In this document: piece by piece, positions 1 to 12,399 of the stretch
Numbering within the stretch: the stretch's first letter is position 1
Layout: every line of letters starts with the position of its first letter
NCBI GenBank assembly: GCA_011009095.1
Contig: VTPC01008288.1
Coordinates: forward strand, 1 to 64,000
Origin: Ignelater luminosus
Lineage: Eukaryota > Arthropoda > Insecta > Coleoptera > Elateridae
Direction of reading: 5' to 3'
DNA: 64,000 nucleotides
The notes under the pieces: model-generated
Database searches by the model: none
What the model was told of the DNA's origin: nothing
What the model saw: the letters and a program-made list of their open reading frames with translations, nothing else
Program-made: the position numbers and the translations under genes

Positions 1-3000
1 TTTTTCACTACACGAACTATGGCAGCATCTGGGGATGGAGCAGTTATAGAAAGATCACTTTTGAAATATAAATAAAGTCCTGGCGATTATTATACTTAGT
101 ATTTTTATTCATTTAACATTTTTATTGAATTAACATTTTTTCTTATGTACCTTGCATGTTTCTTTTTAAGCTGTCTGTAATTAACTTTCCAATGATTAAG
201 TTACAATAAGGAATTAAAAAGTGTATATTTTTAATTCAAGTAAGGTTTTAAAAATCGTTTTCAGTGTCCAAAATTTAGAATTTGCATGAAAAATCTTTAT
301 TGGTATGAAACTAGCTGGATGATGGCTAGCAAGATTTCAAGATACGTATTCATTTTGAGCAGTTTATTATTTTGAATGAAGTATAGTAGGTATTTAGAAT
401 TAACACTTACTGCTTGTTCTGTTAATCATCTTATTGTTTATTAAAAAACTTGAGTTTCCAAGCTGACTTTTTACCAAGACTGAAGGTAGGATATATCATG
501 ATTTGCAATATCTTCAGAAGAACGCAGAATATTTCAGTAATAACGATTATTTTTGAATAGCACGCATTTTTATTTTGCACTATATAACAGAATTCCACAA
601 TGTTTGCTCATAGTTGCTGATGTAACCATCACATTTTAACAATATTTAGAGGTAATAAATGTACATATAATGTCGATGTATTTCATTAATTGGACACAGA
701 TATTACTTTAATACAAATAGTGTCATAGTATTTATATATGTATTATATTGTAAACTTCACACTTATATAAACTTTTTCTTGCTAAATTTTTAGTGAGAAA
801 CATCACACAGAGATTGACAAAAAACTTACATTATCTAAACTACAATATAATTATAATTAAATAAAATAATTTTCTATATTACAGCCGACCTAAAACACCC
901 TACAATCTATATATATTAACACATTCATAGTTTCCATTATCACATAATCGTTCACATGAACAGCACCAATTGTCATTTACTATTGGAAAATTACTGAGCA
1001 ACTTCCAAAAGCAAAATCATCACCAATCCGTTAAAACATTATATGAAAGGAATTATTACAAATTGGATATCAAAATTTATAGGTATGAGATATAGCCTTT
1101 TTCTTTTGATTAGAAAGAGACTTTTTTCAAAAGCAAATATTGTTTTGTAATTATATCATACTTAATGTGGAAATAAAATTATTGTCACTTATAAAATTAC
1201 AAGAGTAACATCTGCAACAATAATATTGCAAACTGTAGTAAACTTAAAACAACTTTTATCACAACCTCAGTAGTTTACAATTAAAAAACAAACAGAAAAA
1301 AACCTAAAATTTCTAAGTTATCTATCTACAATATCTGAAAAGTTGCAATCATTACATTATTCCATTTTAAACAATTATACAATCTAAGCAAAACCTTCTT
1401 CAGACTAAAATGTTATTGCAGATCAAGTTATCACATAATTTTTTTTTTCAATTTGAAATCAGGCAAATACATTATTATTACACAGTTTACAATTATTTGT
1501 TTCAAAAGTGTTATTAGTTTTATCTTATACAAGGTTATTTTAATAGAATAGGTATTGATAGGTATGCAGTATAACAATTATAGGACACGAATAAAACAGC
1601 TAACACCAAGAGAGTTAAAAGACTTTTCCATTTTTTTATTATAAGTCTATGTCCCTCCTATATTCTAAATTTTAATATTAACTAGTATTACAATAACTGG
1701 GTCAAAATCTTCAATAAATTACTTTTTATTTTAAAATGAAGCGAAAGGTCAATCTTTATATATTAATTATAAAAAAAGGTTTTGTTTCTTAATTCTTAAT
1801 CTTTCTGCTGCATTTAATTAAATTAGGACTTTTACAATAATCTCTTGTAAGCTTTTATTAAGAAAAGAAAAATTGATTTATATAAATTACTTAATGTTAT
1901 GAATTATGATAGAGGTTAACACATTAATTGATTGTTTAATAAATAATTAACGGTTTTATTCAGCAATAACGACAGTTTTGAGTGATGAGATAAGAATACT
2001 CCTGCAGCACAAGGATTGAATTATATTAAAACATACAGACTAATCTAAAATCACAATAGTATCGACCTTTCATGTTTTAAAATCTATAGAACATGTTTCA
2101 ATAATAAAATACCACATTATACAAAAAAAATTATAGATTGCATACAATTTAATTAAATTTCTACAATTTTCTTTCAATACTAAATTACCTAATGGAATTA
2201 AGGAATTTATTATTTTTCTAATGTTAATTTCTTTAAAATAATTGTCTCATTTATATGACTAGTTTAACTCAAGCTTATCATACTTTAAAATCTTTGTGAC
2301 GGATAATAATAAAATAAATCTATTTAAAAATATCATTTAAGAATCCATCACCGAGATCAAATGAATGAAAAATTTAGCTTTACTTATCACATATTAATAT
2401 CTAATAGTATTTTCAAGATTTAAAAAAAATTAATTTTTTTTTACACTACAAAAGACTTAAGAATGAATTAAAAACTATTCTTCCAGATAAAATGTGAATG
2501 TTTATTTATTATAAATAATGTAGGCTTGAGAAACTTAATTTGTATGTCAGGGTAGCAAAGTATCATTCAATGTAATATACCAGATCAGTGATAGAGATAC
2601 AAATAAAGTGAAGACTATTTCCAACTTTAAAAACCCTACCAAAAACATTGACAAAAACTTTGAAAGCAATAAATTCATTAGTTCTGACTTTAATTTTCAA
2701 ATCTAATTCTATATATATGCAATATCTTCATATGATTTGCCATTTAACATCTGAAAATAATAACAATAATTTAAAATTTCAAATATGTAGATATTTGACA
2801 CAAACAATAAAACCATGCAATTTGTTTCTGGAACATCAAGAAATGCTTAGAATTTTAAAAACTAAAATATTAACATAAATTGAACTCAAAACATTTCAAC
2901 AAGTTCTCGTTATCTGAAAACAAAATTGTGAAAAATAAAATATTTTGTAAAAATATGATAACAGTAGTTGCTAATGAATACCTCTTGTAGAAGATGCTTT

Positions 3001-3571
3001 GAATTATAGATCATTGTGTACATTTTTAGTAGTGAGTAGGTACAAATAACGTGGTCGAAAGCAAGACACTTAAAAGTATCATGTTTATGTTTAATAATAA
3101 GAAATCTCAAATTCACTATGAAAATATTATCAAGGCATGTCTAAATTAAACAGCCTGTAAAGTAAGTTAAGAAATAAAAGTTAGATTACAGTTGTAAAAC
3201 ATGATATAAATCCAAGACATGCCCTGTTATAGTTATTTATACATCCATAGTGAACTTGAGGTTGTTTATAATTAAACATATGATATAAAATAATAATATC
3301 CAACAAACTCCATGGGTGATACTACTGGATACAAGAAATCATACTTTTCAAGAACTTGTTTACCGCATTAAACATATTGACTCTTAAAGTTGACCAATAC
3401 AGAATAAGGATGCCAACCATGAATATTCTTTGTTTCATTTTTGCAGATTTGAGTATCCCTAGGCCGCCTTATAGTTAAACTATGGCCGCTTACTTACAGA
3501 ACACCCTGTAGTAGTGTATTAAAAATAAATTCATAATGACATCAAATTAATCTTCAAAATTATTATAAAGA
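1..3571. other. Non-coding AT-rich stretch
   Basis: I see no coding exon, RNA gene or clear mobile element here. Open frames are short (under about 80 codons), have AT-driven composition and match no family I recognise. The sequence is dominated by A/T runs. Its relation to mamo (3' flank, or an intron of a neighbouring gene) cannot be told from the window. Confidence 0.6.
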
Positions 3572-4245
3572 CACGTGATGTCATATACGAAATTTTCAGG
3601 TTATCTTGCAGGTAAAACAAACCTATCTATCTCTTTCTTATTAATTATAAACAATATTTCTATCCTTCATTAATTTTTAATTTATTAATTACTAGCACAA
3701 TGCTTAATTCTGTACTAATGGTTTAAAACTAACCAAGAGCGCTTTTTGGTTCCTTATGTGGGTATGAGATAAATCACTTTTTTCTTTGTATATTTACATT
3801 ACTGATTTTGTTTTGAAACAGTTAAATTTGATAACTGTCATGTCAAACACAACTTTTTTTTGTATTTTTTTGAATATTAAGGTTAACATCAGTGTGTTAT
3901 TTAAATTATTTATAAAGTAAAAAGTTTATACTAAAGGAAAAACGTTTTTTGTTTCTTTTCCATCGACAAATTTTATTTCAATGCCAATGACTTCGTTGTT
4001 GACAAATGTCAATCTCAAAATGAAAGAACACAACTGTCATATAAAAACGATAAAAACTAAGGAATGAAAAGTACCAGTTGCACAACTTAACATAGGTATT
4101 TTTTGGATTTAGGTTTTAAAGCATTTGAATAGAGTATATAAATAATAAAAGATGAAAACAATGGTTTTTAATTGATAAGAAAGAGATAGATAGGCTTATT
4201 TTACCCCCCAAGGTAACTTCAAAATCTAGTATATGACGTCACGTG
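3572..4245. mobile_element. MITE with ~83-bp terminal inverted repeats (repeat R2, copy 1)
   Basis: The two ends are inverted copies: 3572-3654 begins CACGTGATGTCATATAC, and the reverse complement of 4163-4245 begins CACGTGACGTCATATAC. Both continue to a shared CCTATCTATCTCTTTCTTAT block. By eye the arms are roughly 80% identical. There is no coding capacity, so this is a non-autonomous DNA element of unassigned superfamily. The interior (about 3700-4135) recurs at 41930-42800 and partly at 59590-59830, which shows it is dispersed. The right end carries a TGACGTCA palindrome at 4234-4241. I could not settle a target-site duplication. Confidence 0.75.
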
Positions 4246-7200
4246 CATGTTTCCAATTGCCACAACTATCAGTTGTCACGTGATAAGGAGTTCATTGATA
4301 TGTAATACAGATTGTCACAATAAAAATAAACTTATATACCTACTAAGGAACTAAGTAGGTACAAATAACCACAATAACCTATAATTCAAAGCATAACAGT
4401 AAGAGAGAGTTTAATAGTTGTTAATTTTAGAATTGCATATCTCACAAATTATTAATTTCTATTGAAAAAAGCATTAATAATAAAATAAATGCTGTGTGAG
4501 AAATGTTTAAGTAATAATAATGTAAACGTAATTGCGCAGAATCACAACAGAAAGTGAGGTTACTGTTATTGTCAGTTGTCAAAAACTTGTTATCGTGTTT
4601 GTAATCTTGCATTATTTTTTAATAAAGTTCTGATACCAGAAGAAAAATGACAATAAATAATTATTAACTACAACAAGGTGGATTTATACTCGATCATTTA
4701 ACATTTAATTTATCGTGTAAGAAATAAACCTCATGCTAAATTGGTGTCCAATTATGAATTGCAATAGAAAAAATGCATTTTGAAAGATAAAATACAAAAG
4801 CAAAATGAGTGGTTAGCCATAACCTCATATGGGGAAGTTCTACATAATGAAATTGTAAGAGGTTTGTCATTGATATCCACTATTTAAGTTTAGCAAACTT
4901 TCATTCACTACAAATAAGATCTTCATTTTGAAAATTCAAAAATATACCACCAGCCAATCAGAATACAGAATCAATCAATCGGTGTCGCGGCTATTAACCA
5001 ATGAAATTTTGTTGGCGCGTCGATACTTCGTTTTGATTAGTCAATGGTACGTTTCAAAATTGTAAATTTTGTTTTCGCGTTTACTGCTTATAAAATTGAA
5101 TTTTGTGAAATCTTATACATTAATCTTCTTATAACAACCTAAACTTGTAAAATATCAAAAAGAAAACAATGTGGAATTTCCCTATTATCATTCAGTGGAG
5201 CAAGTATGAATAAACATTGGTTAATGATGGATTTTAAATTAAATGTGAATGATCAAGTCTAAAAGCGCCTTAACAGTTATTTCCTATCATTAAATAAGTA
5301 ATTCATCAAAAGAATTTTGACGATTATTTAACAAATGTCTTAATATTTGTTTTTTTTTCTACACAATCAGAAAGCATCTACAGCTCACAGCTGCAGTCGA
5401 TCTTTACATAATTTTCCAATGTTGATTTCCTCATTTCTGATAGTCACAAAAACACACTAAAAATAAAAAATAAACTGGAATTTTAAAATTGTTAAAAGTT
5501 ATAGGCTTACCATATTATTTTCTTGCAAGATATGAACATTTACCATATTTGTATTATTTTTTATACTGTATGTATTACATGTTACAGTTAGGAATTTACA
5601 AAAAAGTGATCAATTATACCTACATTAAAATTAAAAATGTAGTTTGTACATACATATTGTTGGTATCAAACATGGACATATAGTAAGCCTATTAAAAGAA
5701 GATCTTTAAAAACCTAACTAGCTAGATGTTCCTATCAGCATTATCGGTTACCCAAGGCACCTACCCAAGTTCCATTAATTTCTGTTCATTTTCATTTCAA
5801 TATTAAGAAAGTATAAATTATTAATTTTTGTTAATTTTGTAATATTCTCCAATATAAGGTAAAATGCTTTCTAATACTATCAATAATCCATCTTTTATCA
5901 AGCTGAAGAAGGAAATTATGCTACTTGAAATCTAACATTTTAATCAGTCCAAGGCCAATCAGAACATTGGATAATCACATGTCACGATTTATTTAACTTG
6001 CTCCTTTTTGACAAAAGATGAATTTACATATCAAATATAAAAACTGATAACTTGTGCACTTTCTGTGAATAACGTCTATACACTTCATTACTTCATTTTT
6101 CAACAAAATCATAATGTTACATATTAAGAAAACAATCTTCTGCTATAAAATCAGCCACACGATCAATATGTTCAAAAATGTATGCAATCCATAATTTTTT
6201 ATAAATCACATCACATTATAGACAGTATTTAACAAATAAAACAGCCTAAAGAATTTAACAAACAAACAAATACAAAAAAAACAAAGAAAAATATACACAC
6301 ATGAAAATATACAAAATATAAGAAACTTTTAGATTAAGAATAGGAACATGCTCTTCTTTTCTATAACATTTTGTTTTTTTCTCTTTTGAGTATTTACATA
6401 TGGAGACAATAAAATACATCCTTATAATGCCCGGCACATATATATGGAAGGATTATTTTAATAATTTCTTTAGCACAAATTCAGTACAAAAAAGACTCAA
6501 AAGGCACATTTATGGAAATTATAGAAAACTGAATGTATTTATATTAATATAAAAAAACAAGTAAAAATTATGGGCCAGTAACGATATATAGGATGCTTTA
6601 TTATATAAGAAGAAAAATCACCACATAAACAGCAACCCATATATATATTTTTGTTACTTTTACTGAAATTTGTCCTAAAGTTATTTCAAAATAGCATAGT
6701 ATTATTCATTATTATTATTATTATGTAGTAATAAATATGTAACAAAGGGAACAAAAACAATAAATGTTTAACATCTTTTTGAAAAATTCGTTTACAGAAG
6801 TGGCATTATAAATATAGGTACATTTGATTGTGTTGAGCTTGCTGTAAGACAGCGGACAGTGTTTTAAGTAGTAGTAAAAGTGGCATTTCCAATATACGCA
6901 GAATATTTCATTTTGTACATGTATAAAAAATAATATTATTATTATTATTATTATATCTGTATATGTTGAGGCAGGGATCGATGTTAAACATTTAAATTCA
7001 TGGAACAACATCAAACATCAAATTTATAGTAACAATCTACACATAGAATATCATAAAATATGAGGTACATCCATTTGGCACAATATATAATAATAGTATT
7101 AAAAAATTTATTACAATAACATTCGATGTAAACAAATATTACACAACACTGCTTTTCTTTTTGTTTTATCTTTTGAGAAAAGACGATTTATAATAATTGT

Positions 7201-8814
7201 TTTCTGTGCAAAAAGGTTGCTTTCTGAATTCTTTATCTTAATATATCATTTTTTAGACTCACATTACAATAACAAATGACTACCATGTGACTAGTAGAAA
7301 AGAATTTACAGTGCTGTTGGTTTCATATTGCTTATGGTAACTTATTTATAATTAATGGAATTTCATAATAAAACATACAAACGCAAAATTGTACACATGT
7401 ATAAAATCACAGTTTATTCTTGAGTTAAAAGTTAATTCTAAAACTATTAAAATGGATTAGTTTCCTATTCAATAGGGCTTCAATTAAACTTCACAAAACA
7501 CAGTGCACTTTTGCTACATGATGTAATATTAGATATTGCAATTTACTTATTCAGTTTCATTTCATTTTTGACTTTATTACTTGATATCTGCTGTATCCTT
7601 AATAATAGACTACAATATTTAACATCACAAAACGCTTTTTAATGTCTATCATTTCACAGTTGTCTGGGGCTAATGAAAACAATAAAGCAAACATTCAATG
7701 CAGCCTGACTATGAAATTGCTGTATTTTCCTTTTTAATAGTTCATTGAGTGACAATAATTGTAGAGGTATAACACAAGAATTTTTTAATTTTATACAGTG
7801 AACATCCATTTTCTATTGCCCCGGTAATAAAAAAAAAGTTAGTAAAATTAATTCGCTATATGCCCTGATATCTGAGTATGAACGCAAACATGTAAAGATA
7901 TGCAATGAACTTGAATATTAACAATTTATTATTAAAGTTTTATTTATTGTACCAGGTATTTTCATTGTTGATTAGTTTTAATCAGTGGTTTATTGCCATA
8001 GATATAAGATGTTATTAGTAACAATAGAAAAAACCTGATTAGAATTTTAATTTAATAGTTTAGTTATCACATCTGAAATAACTAAAATTTAAACTGTTTA
8101 CGTTGTGTTTCAACAAAACTTTCTTTACATTTATTATACAACATTATTTTTCTTGAAAATGAAAACTACTAATATCTGAAAATAAAATCTAAAAAAGATA
8201 TTTTTTTAGTGGTAATATGGTAAAATTATATTGTTATAGAATGGTCATCAAAACGTATTATTTCCTTAAAATACAAATCCATCATTAATATCAGAATCGT
8301 ATTTAAGTACTTAATGAAGTTTATGTAATGTCAAACATGTAATATAACCTAACTTTTAATTTGATATTTGACACTAGTAACTTTAAGTACCAACATAACG
8401 CATTCCTAAAATAACTTTACCCATTAATATTGGTATTAATGCTGTGGATAGACTTAGAAACAGGATACAGAAGATTATTACAAATAATTAAGCTTGAAGT
8501 AAACAAATAATTTAAATGTTAATCCTTGTGTTCAGAAAGCAGCAATTAGCAGCGCTGTCGGTGAAAGGTTTCTGGACGAGCGACAGTGAACATCAATTTC
8601 TGTAAACGCGAAGGCAACTTTCTTAACACCCTCTTCACTGATTACTGCCCCTGAACACAAACAATGAGCGTTTTTGTGGTCAAGTAGGAATCTGCAAGCA
8701 GCAACAGACTTTCTTGTTATCGTAAAGTTTCAAGTTTGTTTTTATTTAAAAACCCCCTTCACCTATTGCTTTTTGTTGGTTAATTAATATAATAATAACT
8801 CGTAGGTATAAGTA
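4246..8814. other. Non-coding AT-rich stretch with a CCAAT-rich patch
   Basis: No coding exon was recognised. The only compositional change is at about 4946-5090, where three CCAAT/ATTGG-type motifs and two GC-rich E2F-like motifs cluster (see findings). A loose inverted pair, TTGTGTTCAG near 8525 and its complement near 8651, may bound a further small foldback. The rest is A/T-rich sequence with short ATT runs, for example around 6712 and 6935. Confidence 0.55.
4946..5090. promoter_or_regulatory. Possible promoter-like CCAAT and E2F-like motif cluster
   Basis: Within about 145 bp there are AGCCAATCAG, AACCAATGAA and the inverted form of CCATTGACTAATC, plus TTGGCGCG and TTTTCGCG, in otherwise very AT-rich DNA. 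CCAAT boxes bind NF-Y and TTSGCGC-type sites bind E2F in animals (established knowledge). That this patch is a promoter is inference. No downstream gene could be recognised on either strand, although a short ATG frame beginning at about 5169 runs into a possible GTATGA donor. It could equally be a fragment of a repeat. Confidence 0.2.
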
Positions 8815-8997
8815 TAGTGCATTTTTTAATATAGAATTCAGAGTAGGCCATGACTTACAATTTCTATAACAGTGTACATGACATTGATGCTGTTCTCACT
8901 AAAAAGGCTACCAGGTCATCACATTGCATATTTATCTGTACACTGTAAAAATGAATTTAAACCATAACCTACTCTGAATTCTATAAAAAATGCACTA
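8815..8997. mobile_element. Small foldback/MITE, 183 bp
   Basis: The left end TAGTGCATTTTTTA is followed by TAGAATTCAGAGTAGG, and the right end is the reverse complement of the same sequence except for a 3-nt indel. The inner arms continue with imperfect pairing through ACAGTGTACA. It has no coding capacity. Flanking duplications are not evident. Confidence 0.65.
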
Positions 8998-9979
8998 CAC
9001 GTTAAGATGGCAATACCGAGGTTGGGGGAAAAGTGACATCTGTCAATCGTAAATGGTCTCACATTTGAAACTGAGTTTTAATGTTTTATTTATAAACATA
9101 TTTTCATCCTACGTTTCACATACTATCTGTGGAATGACAACTGCATGACAGAACTTAGTGACAGGTGGCCTTAAATTCTAACCTATCTTTTTAGATCATG
9201 TAAACAAATAAATGCTTGCAATAGCTTATAACTGACCACGTGCGCGTGACGTCATCTCTAGCTTCTGTCATGGTTTGGTTTTCAAAGACTGTTTTTGCTG
9301 TTTTGTATTGATTTATCTTAACTTTCTAATTGTAAATCGGAGACGAAAGTTACGATTTATTTATAATGATCGCTTACTTACGTAGGGTATGTCACCATGG
9401 CGTGACGTCACATGTAACATTGTAAACTGTATTGTATTCTGTATAATATACTTATTTTAAATTATTACTACCAAGCAAGCGTCCACTAACATGTACCGAT
9501 TACATCAGCAGAAAAATAGAAAAACTGCTTTATCATGCAGCCAATTGTAGTATAAGTGTAATTGTCATTAAGAGTTGTTTCTATAGTCTGTCCTACGACC
9601 AAATAGAGTAATAAAAACGCCCCTTGAAGAGCGGACAGATTGAAAGACATTTCCTGATTGGTGGGTCAGCTTCACACCAGCAAACAGAATGCAACAGCGC
9701 CAGCGCAATTTCAAATTTGCTGGAAACCAGTAGTTGTCTGTAAATGTAAAACGGGCTGCTGTCACCTCCTTCCTCCCATAATGATTTATTACTCTATCAG
9801 TCTATCTGGTCGTGGGACATACTTTAGTAGTGCAGTCGTTGGCATTAGACAAGGAAACAACTGTGAAATAGACATATAGTAGGCAAAGTCTCAAACATGA
9901 CGTAGTAGCTTATAATAAATCTGTTCGTTGGATGCTTATACAGTCATTTCTTGAATTAGTATTTTTATCAACATTGTGA

Positions 9980-10212
9980 ATTTTTTCTTCGAGCATATAA
10001 TAATATGCCCATTTTGATATTCGTTGCTGACATTGAAGTTCATTGTTTTTTTTACTAGTAATAAAATGCTCACATTATGTTATTAATACAATAATGTTAT
10101 AATATTTCAAAACTCCAGCGGGCCTTGTTTACAAATGTCAAATTTTAAATTTAAATGTTCCGTCAGTTTGAATTTTAATTTTTAATTAATTTTGTACGCT
10201 CGAAGAAAAAAT
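9980..10212. repeat. Possible small element bounded by 15-bp inverted repeats
   Basis: ATTTTTTCTTCGAGC at 9980-9994 is perfectly inverted at 10198-10212. The 233-bp span is non-coding. It might be a MITE, but the pair is short and no target duplication is obvious. Confidence 0.35.
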
Positions 10213-11595
10213 AGTATATGTCACCCGGAGTAGAACTTCATTCTACTTCTTGTAATGTAATTAATATACTATAACTTTGAAAAGCGTGTTGAATCCACTA
10301 ACACGAGAAATGGATCCACACAGAAAATACATCCAATGAACAATCATACGCACGTGTCTGTCTATTTCACCGTTAGTGTCGCTGCATTACATTGTCAAAA
10401 TTTTGATTAAAAGTTGTATTCATGGGGTTGCGAATTTATAAATTAGTTATTGAAATCTGCATCAATTTTCTTGGGGTTTACAGCAAAATAATCTGTAAAA
10501 ATTGTACCCTGGTTTGTGTGAAATCCATGTTTAATATTTTAGGTACATGTGTCGTAAATTCTATCTAAATATATGCAAAATGAACCACTTGAAATTATGT
10601 TTATATAAACATTTTGTGAATTCTAACAATACCAAACCAAAGAAAAAAATTTTTAATTCATATTATGCGAGAGCAGAAGTTTATATGATAAGAATTAACT
10701 ATTCGGCTCATTAAGTACGACTCATGTTTTAGCGACCGAATTTGCGTTGAAGAAGCTACTCTTAAAAGCATTCATGCACAGAACAGTGACTTTATATTAC
10801 TTAGGAACTATGCAGACATAACAATAAATTTACGTAAAAGCGTAATATATTGGTATGTGTTTTGCGTAATACCAAGAAAATCTAAACATTTACATTTTGT
10901 CCATCAACCTATGAAAAGCATGTTAAACAACAATGCATGACATACAGGTAATAATTCTCTGAATAATTTATAGAAATGCAATTAATTTATGGAGAAAATG
11001 CAAAGTGTTAGCAAAAATTATTTTTCTTGAAGCAGAGAAACACGTGATTAACTGATTTGATTGGGTAATTTTGAATATACATTTGAATTTTACTACGTCT
11101 GATTGGTAATCACGCGATTAACTTGACTATTTGATTAACTATGCAACTATGCTTTATTCAACCTGACCTCTATGTGTCTAAATTTTAGTGCCACCATATC
11201 ATAGGATATCTACATATAGGCGTTTACGGAAATTGAACCAGGTTAACCTGATTATTCAAAGTATTAGTTGGAACAATAGTATCCACGGTAATTAGCAGTA
11301 ATCACATTAACTCGGTTCAATTTATTCTTTAATGAAACCTCAACGCACTTATAATTATTACACATTTTGCGTAACAAAATAAATTAATAAAAGAAAACAT
11401 GATCGTCGCGGCATCCAATAAAAATTTAAAAAACTAGTTTGAAAGTGTTGCCACAACAGTAACATATATCGTTAGAAATCACAATAAATGTTTATAAATA
11501 TTCAGATTTGGAGATTTATAGACAACTCTGGCAACGTTGGTTGTAGCTGACAAATGAATATAGCGTCATCTCTTGGGTGATGATTTCCCCCTACC

Positions 11596-11684
11596 ATTTT
11601 ACTTATAACCTCATTTTATTTGCCCGGTGCGTTTCAGTATAACATCATTTCCAAAAGCAGATAAAGTGAGGTTATAAGTGGAAT
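11596..11684 (+). repeat. Hairpin with 28-bp stem and 33-nt loop
   Basis: Arms 11596-11623 and 11657-11684 are inverted copies with four differences in 28 positions. All four differences put T opposite G on the plus strand, so a plus-strand RNA would form a continuous stem with U-G wobbles. It could be a tiny foldback or an uncharacterised precursor-like hairpin. Confidence 0.5.
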
Positions 11685-12249
11685 AGTTTATTGCATGAAG
11701 CTCCACAAGATAAGTGTAAATAAATAATGTTCGACAATTATTCTGATAACCATAAAATAAGGTATTTACCAAACCAGGTTAATCCCAACAATTAAAATAA
11801 CCATGGAAACAATCGTTAAAACAATAATTGCAACCATAGTAATCAAGAGTGATCTGATTAGTAAATGCCTATAATGATTTATGTCAATGTCAATTACTAT
11901 TTCCTAGGCAACGGAGTATTACCACAATTAAACGATGTATGCCAAAAGTCCCTAAATACTATTTTAACCATTTCAAAAATAATGAACTAAAATTCCTCAA
12001 TATAAAAAATAGTTTAAAAAGCTTGTTTTACAATACCATTGTTGCACTCGTTCTTTGGAAAACTTGCCGCTCTGCGTTTCATTTTTCAAAACCTAAACTC
12101 GTGGAATAACAAAGAGCATTACAAAACACGTTTTTTCCCTGTGTACTACGTACTTCCATATCTTCGTACCGTTTAGTTCATACTCAAATATCTTTAAATT
12201 CAATTAATTCATTCAACTTTCAAATACTTATCCTTTTGTAGTTATTAAA

Positions 12250-12255
12250 TTTATT
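12250..12255 (-). terminator. Candidate polyadenylation signal for the distal mamo isoform
   Basis: The minus strand reads AATAAA here, about 145 nt past the stop codon at 12400. It is the closest canonical hexamer I found. In AT-rich DNA such hexamers are frequent by chance, and the real 3'UTR may be much longer. Confidence 0.25.
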
Positions 12256-12399
12256 TTGGGACGGAAAACTTAAAACTTCCTTATTGTTTCTATGAGTGTT
12301 AGTAAAACAACATCAAAAATTGATAAAAAGATAGTAAATTCAAATTCTTGCTAATACTCTTCTTATATATATTATATAAATTAAAATTATTTATCTGTG

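Larger units (their letters stand above)
8998..12399. other. Non-coding; likely holds the 3'UTR of the distal mamo isoform
   Basis: Minus-strand transcription of the distal terminal exon must end somewhere in this stretch. No coding exon was recognised. It holds two TGACGTCA palindromes (9247-9254 and 9403-9410) that may bound a short element, a 15-bp inverted pair at 9980-9994 and 10198-10212, and a 28-bp-stem hairpin at 11596-11684. Confidence 0.5.
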
